Origin: CALMKX01 sp036274895
Lineage (GTDB): Bacteria > Acidobacteriota > Thermoanaerobaculia > Multivoradales > SZUA-115
Direction of reading: 5' to 3'
NCBI GenBank assembly: GCA_036274895.1
Contig: DASUEU010000008.1
Span: 124,001 to 188,000 of the forward strand
Length of the DNA stretch: 64,000 bases
Shown: positions 7,427 through 15,247 of the stretch, in pieces
Numbering within the stretch: the first letter of the stretch is position 1
How the letters are laid out: each line of letters opens with the position of its first letter
Notes under the pieces: generated by a model
Database searches by the model: none
Seen by the model: only the letters and a program-made list of their open reading frames with translations
What the model was told of the DNA's origin: nothing
Program-made: the position numbers and the translations under genes

Positions 7427-8377
7427 TCATTCGCCGGCCACATGCACTGCCTCGCGGGTCTTAGGACTGCTGAGGCCACCAGTATCCAACAGGTGGCTGT
7501 CACCTTGAAGCGTGGCAACGCGCTCAAGGAGGAGATCGAGATCCCGCCCGAGCAGCTTCATTTCACGACCTCCGTGCGCTCTCTCCAGGACGTCCTCCTC
7601 CAACTTGAATTTTCGGAAGAGCAACTGACCCACTGCGTCAAGAAAGTGGATGGCCTCGGCCATGGCCCAGGCCGAGTAGAGGAAGAAGTCGGCGACGTCA
7701 GTTCCTACCTCTGCCCGCAACAGCGGCTCCGTCACCAGGGGGTTGTCCCCGGTCAGATACAACTGAAACAGGAAGGTGCCGCCGCCATCATCAAGAACCA
7801 AGCTGGAATAGCGGCGGTGAACCATGCAGTTCCGGATCTCACAAGTAAAGGGCCACCAACCTCTAGTGCCCTGGAGAAAGGCTTTCACATCGGGACTCGG
7901 CGGCCATAGATCTCTTCCCCTGCCCGTGAAGAGCTCGTTGAAAGACGGCCAATATTGACGCTTTCGTGAGGGGTCGTCGATCGCACTCACGACGGGCACC
8001 ACGGAGTCCATTAAGGCAGCAAGATCAACATGGAAGTCCCTGACTGCCAGCCTGCCGAACGCCAGCCTTTGGCTGCTTGGTCCCCTCACCGGACCAACGA
8101 AGTGGTCGTTAAGCCACTCTATGTAGCAGCGACGAATGATCAGCTCCTCGAGACGCCAGGTTACCGAACTGGCGGCCCTTACCAGTGCCTTCTCCATCTG
8201 CGCTGGAACACTCTCGTCGAAGGCTCGGGGAGTGAGCCAAGCCACTGCCGACTCGAAATGGTTGCGGCAGAATGAGCGGCCCTCTGGCCCTTCCTTGAAG
8301 AGTGCGCGGACCGTGGCCAGGCGAGCTGGAGCCACTTCCAGGCGTAATTCTCGCGTTGATCCGGCTGGCTTCGTCAC
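7427..8377 (-). CDS. HEPN-like protein of unknown function
   Basis: A 316-residue soluble protein starting at GTG 8377, which follows GGAGGG; a longer reading frame from 8449 has poor N-terminal content. No named family is recognised, but residues 182-187 (R-N-C-M-V-H) give the R-x4-H motif of HEPN RNases, set within helical sequence and followed by a long helix (AMAEAIHFLDAVGQLLF) as expected for a HEPN bundle. The N-terminal third is also helical. Base composition looks less G+C-rich than neighbours, consistent with transfer. It diverges from a ribbon-helix-helix gene across 71 bases. HEPN status is inferred from the motif only; it could be a defence or toxin RNase. Confidence 0.5.
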   Translation of the reverse strand: MTKPAGSTRELRLEVAPARLATVRALFKEGPEGRSFCRNHFESAVAWLTPRAFDESVPAQMEKALVRAASSVTWRLEELIIRRCYIEWLNDHFVGPVRGPSSQRLAFGRLAVRDFHVDLAALMDSVVPVVSAIDDPSRKRQYWPSFNELFTGRGRDLWPPSPDVKAFLQGTRGWWPFTCEIRNCMVHRRYSSLVLDDGGGTFLFQLYLTGDNPLVTEPLLRAEVGTDVADFFLYSAWAMAEAIHFLDAVGQLLFRKFKLEEDVLERAHGGREMKLLGRDLDLLLERVATLQGDSHLLDTGGLSSPKTREAVHVAGE

Positions 8378-8448
8378 AGTCCCTCCATTCTTTGAGTTGT
8401 GCGGCGTCCGGGGGCACGGTCGCGCTGTCCCTTGACGGGAATCCTGCA

Positions 8449-8763
8449 ATGCGGTTTGCTGGTCCCACGAAAGCCACAGTCGAGATCCCCGCCGAACTCT
8501 ACAGGCTCGTCAAGGCCAAGACTGCCCTGGAGGGCCGGGCCGTTCGGGAGGTCACCGTCGAGCTCTTCCGCAGCTACGTCGAACGAGCCGGCGGCGGCAG
8601 CGAGGGCCCGCCGCTCGAACCGGTCGAGGCGCTCATGGCGGGCCGCCCGCTGCCACCGTGGTACGGCATCCTCGGCAAGCAGGGCCGTCGGGGTGTCCTG
8701 CACGATCTCGCCGGCATTCGCGAGAGCGTCGCGCGAGGCAGCGCCCGCGAGAGGGACCTGTAG
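8449..8763 (+). CDS. Ribbon-helix-helix-like small protein (antitoxin-like)
   Basis: A 104-residue protein whose N-terminus reads as a ribbon-helix-helix DNA-binding unit: strand KATVEIPAEL, helix YRLVKAKTALEG, then VREVTVELFRSYVERA. The C-terminal 50 residues are Gly/Pro-rich with a WYGILGK motif and resemble the toxin-binding tails of VapB-like antitoxins. No PIN-domain toxin follows; the nearest candidate partner is the divergent HEPN-like gene. ATG 8449 was chosen because the upstream in-frame extension overlaps the divergent gene. The stop is followed 6 bases later by an inverted copy of the 19-bp repeat. Confidence 0.55.
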   Translation: MRFAGPTKATVEIPAELYRLVKAKTALEGRAVREVTVELFRSYVERAGGGSEGPPLEPVEALMAGRPLPPWYGILGKQGRRGVLHDLAGIRESVARGSARERDL

Positions 8764-8769
8764 CCGCCG

Positions 8770-8788
8770 AGGTGCCAGCCACTTCGGG
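8770..8788 (-). repeat. 19-bp REP-like repeat, copy 4 (inverted)
   Basis: AGGTGCCAGCCACTTCGGG is the reverse complement of copies 2 and 3 with a single base difference. It lies directly after the stop of the ribbon-helix-helix gene. Confidence 0.6.
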
Positions 8789-8800
8789 CGCCGCCCCCCC

Positions 8801-8844
8801 TTGACCTCCCCCCACCCCCTCAGGCATATTTGAACCACGGTTCA
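8801..8844 (+). promoter_or_regulatory. Promoter and TetR-type operator of the tetR-hcrCAB operon
   Basis: TTGACC at 8801-8806 and CATATT at 8825-8830 form a -35/-10 pair 18 bases apart. Immediately downstream, TGAACC-AC-GGTTCA (8831-8844) is a perfect 6-bp-arm inverted repeat covering the expected transcription start. This is the size and position of a TetR-family operator, so the product of the next gene probably represses its own operon. Binding is inferred. Confidence 0.6.
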
Positions 8845-8866
8845 GTTCGAGCCGAAGACCTTCCCC

Positions 8867-9538
8867 ATGCCCACCCACCCCGTCCGCGTCCTCGAACGCA
8901 AGCGTGAGATCCTCGCCGCCGCCTCGCGGGTGTTCCGCGTGAAAGGGGTGCGGGGGACGGGCATGCGGGACGTTGCGGCGGCGCTGGGGATGACGGTGGG
9001 GAGCCTGTACTACTACTTCAGGAACAAGCAGGAGCTGCTCGCCTTCTGCCAGGAGGACGGCCTGGCGGGATTGTCCGAGCTGGCCGCCTTCACGGCCCGC
9101 CTGGCCCTGCCGGCGGATGCGCGCCTCTATCTCCTGGTCGTCGGCCACGTCGAGAGATTGAACGAAACCACCCCCGGCTCCGTGGCCCACCTCGAGATCG
9201 AGGGCCTGGAAGGCGAGTACCGGGCGCAGATCCTGGCGCGCCGAGCGGCCTACGAGGCGGCCCTGCGCGCGCTGATCGAGGAGGGCCAAGCCGCGGGCGT
9301 GTTCCGCCCTGGGGACGCCAAGATCGCCGCGCGCGCCATCTTGGGCGCCCTCAACTGGACGGTGAAATGGTTCCGCCCCGAGGGCGAGAAGAGTGCCCGC
9401 GAGATCGGGGCCGAGTTCGCCCAGATCCTGGTCTCCGGCCTGCTCGCCCCCGGCCGCACCCTCACTTTGCCCGACCTCATGGCCCTGCCCCGGCCAGAGG
9501 AGATCCCCATGGAGAAGCGTCGATGGCAGACGGCCTGA
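8867..9538 (+). CDS. TetR/AcrR-family transcriptional regulator
   Basis: A 223-residue regulator with an N-terminal TetR helix-turn-helix (residues 12-58, ending MRDVAAALGMTVGSLYYYF) and a helical ligand-binding domain. It heads an operon with the molybdenum hydroxylase genes: its last 16 bases overlap hcrC. The palindrome at 8831-8844 is the likely operator, giving autoregulated control. By context its ligand may be an aromatic acyl-CoA or aromatic acid, as with other TetR regulators of aromatic-CoA pathways; that is inference. The start is the first ATG after the promoter. Confidence 0.85.
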   Translation: MPTHPVRVLERKREILAAASRVFRVKGVRGTGMRDVAAALGMTVGSLYYYFRNKQELLAFCQEDGLAGLSELAAFTARLALPADARLYLLVVGHVERLNETTPGSVAHLEIEGLEGEYRAQILARRAAYEAALRALIEEGQAAGVFRPGDAKIAARAILGALNWTVKWFRPEGEKSAREIGAEFAQILVSGLLAPGRTLTLPDLMALPRPEEIPMEKRRWQTA

Positions 9539-10092
9539 ACGCTGCCGCCCAGACGGTGGCTACTCTCACGATCAACGGCGAGCCCCGCCGGGTGGTCTTC
9601 CCCAGCCACCACACCCTGCTCGAGGTGCTGCGCGAGGAGTGCGGCCTGACCGGCACCAAGCACGGCTGCGAGCTGGGCGAGTGCGGCACCTGCACCGTGC
9701 TGGTGGATGGCACACCCGTGCTCTCCTGCCTGATGCTCGCCGCCGAGGCCGAGGGCAAGGCCGTCGAGACCGTCGAGGGGATGCAGCTCGGCAACGAGCT
9801 CCACCCCCTCCAGGCGGCCTTCGCGGACCTGGGAGCAGCCCAGTGTGGCTACTGCACGCCGGGCATCCTGATGGCCGCCCAGGCCCTGATCGCGGCCAAC
9901 CCCTCGCCCACCGACGACGAGATCCGCCAGGCCCTGGCCGGCAACCTCTGCCGTTGCACGGGCTACCACAAGATCGTCCAGGCAGTGGCCTGGGCCGCCG
10001 CGAAGATGCGCGGCGACGCGAGCTGGCAGCCGCCCCGCGAGGCGTTTTACGGCGACCCGATCCCCGAGGAGGCGCAGCATGGAACCCGCTGA
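9523..10092 (+). CDS. hcrC: [2Fe-2S] subunit of xanthine oxidase-family hydroxylase (4-hydroxybenzoyl-CoA reductase gamma-like)
   Basis: A 189-residue iron-sulfur subunit. Two cluster sets are visible: a plant-ferredoxin-type motif C-ELGE-CGTC-(12)-C around residues 48-70 and the helical-domain motif CGYCTPG followed by CRCTGY near residue 150. Subunits of this type pass electrons between the FAD and molybdenum subunits. GGAGAAG precedes ATG 9523, which lies inside the 3' end of tetR. It overlaps hcrA by 14 bases. The C-terminal 25 residues beyond the cluster domain are an extension. Gene name follows from the hcrB partner with its diagnostic extra cysteines. Confidence 0.85.
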   Translation: MADGLNAAAQTVATLTINGEPRRVVFPSHHTLLEVLREECGLTGTKHGCELGECGTCTVLVDGTPVLSCLMLAAEAEGKAVETVEGMQLGNELHPLQAAFADLGAAQCGYCTPGILMAAQALIAANPSPTDDEIRQALAGNLCRCTGYHKIVQAVAWAAAKMRGDASWQPPREAFYGDPIPEEAQHGTR

Positions 10093-12649
10093 GAAGCTGC
10101 CGCTCGAGGACGAGTCCCCGGAGAACGCTCCCGGTGAGCGGCCCCTGAACCTGGTGGGCACCCCGTTCCGGCGGGTGGACGGCCGGGCCAAGGTCACCGG
10201 GCAGACCCGCTTCGCCGACGACCTCACCTTCCCCCGCATGGTCCACCTGCGCATGGTGCGCTCCACCGTGCCCCACGCCCGCATCCGGGGCATCGACCTC
10301 TCCGCCGCCGCGAAGATGCCCGGCGTGCTCGGTTTCTTGACCGGCCAGGACCTGCCCATCCCCTTCGGCATCCTGCCGGTGTCCCAGGACGAGCACGCCC
10401 TCTGCCCGGACACGGTGCGCTTCGTGGGCGACCCGGTGGCGGCCGTGGCGGCTTTGACGGAGGAACAAGCCTATGAGGCCGCCCTGGCCGTGGTCGTCGA
10501 CTACGAGCCCCTGCCGACCATCGCCAGCGTCGAGGAGGCGATCGCCACCCCCGAGCCGCGCATCCACGGCTACGGCGACGTGGGCAACCTCCACAAGCAG
10601 GTGTCGATGAAGTTCGGCAAGGTGGAGGAGGGCTTCGCGGAAGCGGACCTGATCCTGGAAGACCTGTTCTTCTACGAGGGCAACACCCACCTGCCCTTGG
10701 AGCAGCACGCGGCCGTGGCCGTGCCCGAGGACGAGGCCCGCCTCACCCTCTACTCCTCCACCCAGACGCCGCACTACGTGCACCGGGCCCTGGCCAAGGT
10801 GCTCGAGCTGCCGCCGGCGCGCATCCGGGTGGTGGCCTGCCCCAACGGCGGCGGCTTCGGCGGCAAGAGTGACCCCTTCCCGCACGAGATCGTCGCCGCC
10901 AAGATGGCCCTGAAGCTCGGCCGGCCGGTGAAGGTGGCTCTGACCCGCGAGGAGGTCTTCTACTGCCACCGGGGCCGCCACCCGGTGCAGATGAAGGTGC
11001 GCACCGGCTTCCGCAGGGACGGCTCGATGACCGCCCAGCACCTCCAGACCGCCCTCGACGGCGGCGCCTACGGCAGCTACGGCGTGGCCTCGACGTACTA
11101 CACCGGCGCCCTCCAGACGGTCACCTACGACCTGCCCCGCTATTGGTTCGAGGGGGTGCGGGCCTTCACCAACAAGCCCCCCTGCGGCCCCAAGCGGGGC
11201 CACGGCACACCCCAGCCCCGCTTCGCCTTCGAGGTCCACCTGGACAAGGCCGCCCAAGCCCTCGGGCTGGACCCGGCCGACCTGCGCCTCACCAACCTCG
11301 CCGAGCCGGGCAGCATCACCGCCAACTGGCTGCAGCTGGGCACCATCGGCCTCAAGCGCTGCATCGAGGCGGTGGTGGCGGGCAGCGGCTGGCGGCAGCG
11401 CTACGGCAAGCTGCCGGAAGGACGCGGGCTGGGCCTCGCCTGCGGCGCCTACCTGTGCGGCGCCGGCCTGCCGATCTACTGGAACCACATGCCGCAGAGC
11501 GGGGTGATGATCAAGCTCGATCGCAGCGGTGGCGTGGCCGTGTTCTGCGGCGAGAGCGAGATCGGTCAGGGCTCGGACTCGGTGCTGGCGGCGATCGTCG
11601 CCGAGGTGCTCGGGGTACCCCTCGCCGACCTGCGCCTCTGCGTGGCCGACACCGACCTGACTCCCGTGGATTTGGGCTCCTACTCCTCGCGGGTGACCCT
11701 GATGATGGGCCACGCCGCCCGCGAGGCCGCCGAGCGGGCGCGGGAGCTGCTGGCCCGCGCCACGGCCGAGCGGCTGGAGGTGCCGGCGGGGCGGTTAGTG
11801 TTCGCCGGGGGGCGGGTCTTCGACGCCGAGGACCCCGACCGCGGCCTGCCCTTCGCCGAGGCCGTGATCCTGGCCGAGGCCCGTTTCGGCACCCTCGCCA
11901 CCACCGGCTCCTACATCCCGCCCCGCTCCCCGGGCAAGTACCGCGGCTCCGGCGTGGGCCCCTCCCCCACCTACTCCTACAGCGCGGCGGTGGTCGAGGT
12001 GGAGGTGGACCCGGCCACGGGGATCACCCACGTCGTCCACGTCTGGGTGGCGCACGACATCGGCCGCTCGATCAATCCGGTGCTGGTGATGGGCCAGGTG
12101 GAGGGTGGGGTGTACATGGGCCTGGGCGAGGCGCTGATGGAAGAACAAGGCTTCCGCCGCTTGCCCAAGCGCCTGTCGGGCGCCCTGGTCCACAAGATCC
12201 CCTCGATGCTCGACTACAAGAGCCCGACCTTCCTCGACATGCCGCCGGTCACCACCTACCTGATCGAGGAGCCCGACCCCCGCGGCCCGTTCGGCGCCAA
12301 GGAGGTCGGCCAGGGGCCCCTGCTGCCGATCCCACCGGCGGTGGCCAACGCGGTCTTCGACGCCGTGGGGGTGCGCGTCGACCAGGTGCCGATCCAGCCC
12401 CACATGGTCTTGAAGGCCCTGGAGGCCAAGGCCGCCGGCAAGGAGCCTCGCTTCGGCCCTCGCAGCTTCCCGCAGGTCGACTTCGGCGAGACCCTGCTGG
12501 TGCCCACCCCGGCCGAGGGCGGTGACGGGCGCGCCAGCAACGACTTCGGCCGTGCCTCGAGCACCGGCCGGCGCGGCGCCACCGGCACCATGACCACGCG
12601 GGAAGAGGTCTTCCGCGACAAGAAGTACGCCGCCTTGACCACCCGGTAG
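10079..12649 (+). CDS. hcrA: Molybdopterin-binding subunit of xanthine oxidase-family hydroxylase (4-hydroxybenzoyl-CoA reductase alpha-like)
   Basis: An 856-residue catalytic subunit binding the molybdopterin cytosine dinucleotide cofactor. Expected motifs are present: GGGFGGKSDPFPHE (about residue 259), CGPKRGHGTPQPRFAFE (about 369), EIGQGSD (about 495), and GAKEVGQGPLLPIPPAVANA near 740, the region that holds the active-site glutamate. In 4-hydroxybenzoyl-CoA reductase this enzyme removes the phenolic OH during anaerobic aromatic degradation. At 856 residues it exceeds the roughly 770 typical of HcrA; the extra length is a charged N-terminal 30 residues and a C-terminal tail of about 80 residues rich in Gly/Ser/Thr. 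Exact substrate is not proven. Confidence 0.8.
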   Translation: MEPAEKLPLEDESPENAPGERPLNLVGTPFRRVDGRAKVTGQTRFADDLTFPRMVHLRMVRSTVPHARIRGIDLSAAAKMPGVLGFLTGQDLPIPFGILPVSQDEHALCPDTVRFVGDPVAAVAALTEEQAYEAALAVVVDYEPLPTIASVEEAIATPEPRIHGYGDVGNLHKQVSMKFGKVEEGFAEADLILEDLFFYEGNTHLPLEQHAAVAVPEDEARLTLYSSTQTPHYVHRALAKVLELPPARIRVVACPNGGGFGGKSDPFPHEIVAAKMALKLGRPVKVALTREEVFYCHRGRHPVQMKVRTGFRRDGSMTAQHLQTALDGGAYGSYGVASTYYTGALQTVTYDLPRYWFEGVRAFTNKPPCGPKRGHGTPQPRFAFEVHLDKAAQALGLDPADLRLTNLAEPGSITANWLQLGTIGLKRCIEAVVAGSGWRQRYGKLPEGRGLGLACGAYLCGAGLPIYWNHMPQSGVMIKLDRSGGVAVFCGESEIGQGSDSVLAAIVAEVLGVPLADLRLCVADTDLTPVDLGSYSSRVTLMMGHAAREAAERARELLARATAERLEVPAGRLVFAGGRVFDAEDPDRGLPFAEAVILAEARFGTLATTGSYIPPRSPGKYRGSGVGPSPTYSYSAAVVEVEVDPATGITHVVHVWVAHDIGRSINPVLVMGQVEGGVYMGLGEALMEEQGFRRLPKRLSGALVHKIPSMLDYKSPTFLDMPPVTTYLIEEPDPRGPFGAKEVGQGPLLPIPPAVANAVFDAVGVRVDQVPIQPHMVLKALEAKAAGKEPRFGPRSFPQVDFGETLLVPTPAEGGDGRASNDFGRASSTGRRGATGTMTTREEVFRDKKYAALTTR

Positions 12650-12660
12650 GAACGAGAGCC

Positions 12661-13653
12661 ATGCTGCGTCTGCCCGCCTTCGAGCTGTGCCGTCCCGAGA
12701 CCCTGGAAGAAGCCGCCTCCCTGCTCGCCGAGGGGCCCGGCCGCGTGCGCCTGCTGGCGGGCGGTACCGACCTCTTCCCCAACCTGAAACGCCGCCACCA
12801 GAAGGCCGAGGTGGTGGTCAGCCTGTCGAAGGTGCCGGGGCTGTCAGGGATCCGCGAGGAGGCGGACCGGGCGATCGTGATCGGCGCCGGCACCACCCTT
12901 TCGGAGATGGCTGCGAGCGAGCTGCTGCGGGCCGAGCTGCCCGCCCTGGTGGCGGCGGTGGCGAGCATCTCGGCGCCGGTGCTGCGCAACATGGGCACCC
13001 TGGGCGGCAACCTCTGCCTGGATACCCGCTGCACCTACTACAACCAGACCGAAGAATGGCGACGCTCGATCGACTTCTGCATGAAGGAGGAAGGCCAGGT
13101 CTGCTGGGTGGCGCCGGGCTCGCCGCGCTGTTGGGCGGTTTCCTCCTCAGACTCGGCGCCCATGCTTTGCGCCCTCGAAGCTGAAGTTCGGCTGGTGTCG
13201 AGCCAGGGCGAGCGCTGGCTCCCCCTGCCTTCCCTCTACCAGGACGACGGCATCGCCTACCTGGCCAAGCGGCCGGAAGAGATCCTCACCGCCGTCAAGG
13301 TGCCGGCCGCCTCTCGGGCCGCGGGCTGCCGGAGTGCCTTCGCGAAGCTCCGCCGAAGGGGCTCGATCGACTTCGCCGTGCTCACGGTGGGCGCCGCCGT
13401 GTGGCTGGCGGACGATGGGACGGTCGAGAAAGCCCGGGTCTTCCTCGGTGCCGTGGCCTCCCAGCCGGTCGAGGCCGGCCCCACGGCCCAGGCCCTGCTC
13501 GGCAAGACCCTCGACCCCGAAACCATCCGCGCCGCCGCCGACCTCGCCCGCCGCGAGGCCACGCCGATGGACAACACCGACTTGAGCCCCGCTTGGCGCG
13601 GGGCGGTGCTGCCGCGGTATGTGGAGGCGGTGTTGCGGGAATGCGCGGCCTGA
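12661..13653 (+). CDS. hcrB: FAD-binding subunit with extra [4Fe-4S] insert (4-hydroxybenzoyl-CoA reductase beta-like)
   Basis: A 330-residue FAD subunit (VAO-type fold; FAD motifs LLAGGTDLFP and NMGTLGGNLCLDTRC). Between the two flavin motifs it carries an insert with cysteines at residues 124, 140, 148 and 157. Their spacing (16, 8, 9) equals that of the four [4Fe-4S] ligands described for the Thauera aromatica 4-hydroxybenzoyl-CoA reductase beta subunit. This insert separates HcrB-like subunits from CO dehydrogenase and xanthine dehydrogenase FAD subunits and is the main reason for naming the operon. It lies 11 bases after hcrA. Confidence 0.85.
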   Translation: MLRLPAFELCRPETLEEAASLLAEGPGRVRLLAGGTDLFPNLKRRHQKAEVVVSLSKVPGLSGIREEADRAIVIGAGTTLSEMAASELLRAELPALVAAVASISAPVLRNMGTLGGNLCLDTRCTYYNQTEEWRRSIDFCMKEEGQVCWVAPGSPRCWAVSSSDSAPMLCALEAEVRLVSSQGERWLPLPSLYQDDGIAYLAKRPEEILTAVKVPAASRAAGCRSAFAKLRRRGSIDFAVLTVGAAVWLADDGTVEKARVFLGAVASQPVEAGPTAQALLGKTLDPETIRAAADLARREATPMDNTDLSPAWRGAVLPRYVEAVLRECAA

Positions 13654-13719
13654 CCTGTGCCACAATCCCGCGGTTTGGGCCGGGACGGACTGCGGCCCCT
13701 TTGCCCTGGAGAGAGCCTC

Positions 13720-14703
13720 TTGTCGAGCCACCCGCTGCCCATCCGCCGGCCTGGACAGGTTGTCGTCTGCGGTTCGATCGCCTTCGACAACATCATGGAC
13801 TACCCCGGCAGCTTCCGCGACCACATCCTGGCCGACAAGGCTCACGTCATCAACATCTCCTTCTTAGTCGAGCAGTTCAAGCGCCAGCAGGGCGGCTGCG
13901 CCCCCAACATCGCCTACAGCCTGGCCCTGCTGGGGGAGAGAGCGCGCATCGTGGGCACGGCGGGCACGGACTTCGGCGACTACCGGGATTGGCTGGTCGG
14001 CCAGGGGGTGGACGTCGAGGCCGTGGGCATCGTGCCGGGGGAGATGACCGCCACCTGCTTCATCACCACCGATCGCGCGGACTGTCAGATCACCGGCTTC
14101 TTCCCGGGCGCCATGGGCAAGGCTCGGGACCTCTGCCTGGCGGAGCTCGCCGGGCCGGAGGCCTCGGTGGCGATCGTGGCGCCGGACGACCCCGAAGCCA
14201 TGCTGCGCCACTGCCAGGAAGCGCGCGCGATGGGCCTGCCCTTCTTCTTCGACGCCAGCTTCCAGGTCACCGCCCTGGACGGTGAGCCCCTGGCGCGGGC
14301 GGCGGACGGTGCCCTCGGGCTCTTCCTCAACGACTACGAGTTCAGCGTCTTCCAGCAGAAGACCGGCAAGACCGCCGACCAGATCCGCGCCGAGCATGAG
14401 CTGCTGGTGATCACTTACGGTGAGAAGGGAAGCGAGATCCTGCTCCGGGACGGTTCGACGATCCAGGTATCCGCCTCCAAGGTGGGCAAGGCCGTGGACC
14501 CCACCGGCGCCGGGGACGCCTACCGCGGCGGCTTCCTGGCCGGGTTGATGAAGGGCCTCTCGCTCGAGATCTGCGCCCGCATGGGCAGCATCGCGGCGGT
14601 TTACTGCATCGAGTGCTACGGCACCCAATGCCATGCCTACACCCGGCAGGAGTTCCTGGAGCGATATCGGGCGACGTACGGGGCGGATCTGGCGCTGGAT
14701 TGA
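13720..14703 (+). CDS. PfkB-family carbohydrate/nucleoside kinase
   Basis: A 327-residue ribokinase-fold kinase. It shows the N-terminal VCGSIAFDNIM motif, the glycine patch QGGCAPNIAYSLALLG, and the C-terminal catalytic DPTGAGDAYRGGFLAG with Asp as base. Homologues with this FDNIMDYPG-like start and QTGG/QQGG patch are often called adenosine kinases, but sugar substrates cannot be excluded. Start TTG 13720 is preferred because GGAGAG lies 5 bases upstream; a longer frame from 13657 has no such site. It begins 66 bases after hcrB and may be read from the same transcript, though no functional link is evident. Confidence 0.8.
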   Translation: MSSHPLPIRRPGQVVVCGSIAFDNIMDYPGSFRDHILADKAHVINISFLVEQFKRQQGGCAPNIAYSLALLGERARIVGTAGTDFGDYRDWLVGQGVDVEAVGIVPGEMTATCFITTDRADCQITGFFPGAMGKARDLCLAELAGPEASVAIVAPDDPEAMLRHCQEARAMGLPFFFDASFQVTALDGEPLARAADGALGLFLNDYEFSVFQQKTGKTADQIRAEHELLVITYGEKGSEILLRDGSTIQVSASKVGKAVDPTGAGDAYRGGFLAGLMKGLSLEICARMGSIAAVYCIECYGTQCHAYTRQEFLERYRATYGADLALD

Positions 14704-14794
14704 GCCGCGCCACCCCGTGCTACCATCGCCGCGAGCCGTGCCCGCCGAGACTGCCCCCGCCATCCCGACTGCCGCCCCCAGCCCGCCCCGCTCC

Positions 14795-15238
14795 ATGGCG
14801 AGCCCGGGCGAGAAGGAGCAGCTCCTCGCCTACCTGCGCCAGCGGGGTCAGCGGGTGACCGGCGAGCGCCTGGCTCTCTTCGAGGAGATCTACCGCCACC
14901 ACGGGCACATCGACGCCGAGGAGCTGCTCGGGGCCATGAAGGCCGCCGGGCACAAGATCTCCCGCGCCACGGTGTACCGCAACCTCGACCTGCTGGTCGA
15001 TTGCGGCCTGGTCAAGAAGCAGCGCCTGGGCCGCGACCGCTACCTCTACGAGCACGTCCACGCCGGCCAGAGCCACGACCACCTGGTGTGCCGCGGCTGC
15101 GGCCGGGTGGTGGAGTTCGTCAGTCCGGGCATCGCCGCCCTCCAGGCCGGCATCTGCCGGGCCCACGGCTTCTCGCCGGACCATCACCAGCTGCAGATCC
15201 TTGGCCTCTGCAACGCCTGCGCGCAGGCGACCCGGTAG
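14795..15238 (+). CDS. Fur-family metal-responsive repressor
   Basis: A 147-residue Fur superfamily regulator. The winged-helix domain spans about residues 10-85 (ISRATVYRNLDLLVDCGLV) and the dimerisation domain carries the metal-ligand set HDHLVCRGCGRVVEF plus a second CNAC pair near the C-terminus, forming a structural Zn(Cys)4 site. Whether it senses iron, zinc, manganese or peroxide cannot be told. ATG 14795 is the conventional start. An alternative GTG at 14738 lies 11 bases after an extended -10 (TGCTACCAT, 14718-14726) and would add a 19-residue Pro/Ala-rich N-terminus. Confidence 0.85.
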   Translation: MASPGEKEQLLAYLRQRGQRVTGERLALFEEIYRHHGHIDAEELLGAMKAAGHKISRATVYRNLDLLVDCGLVKKQRLGRDRYLYEHVHAGQSHDHLVCRGCGRVVEFVSPGIAALQAGICRAHGFSPDHHQLQILGLCNACAQATR

Positions 15239-15247
15239 GCAGGCCCT

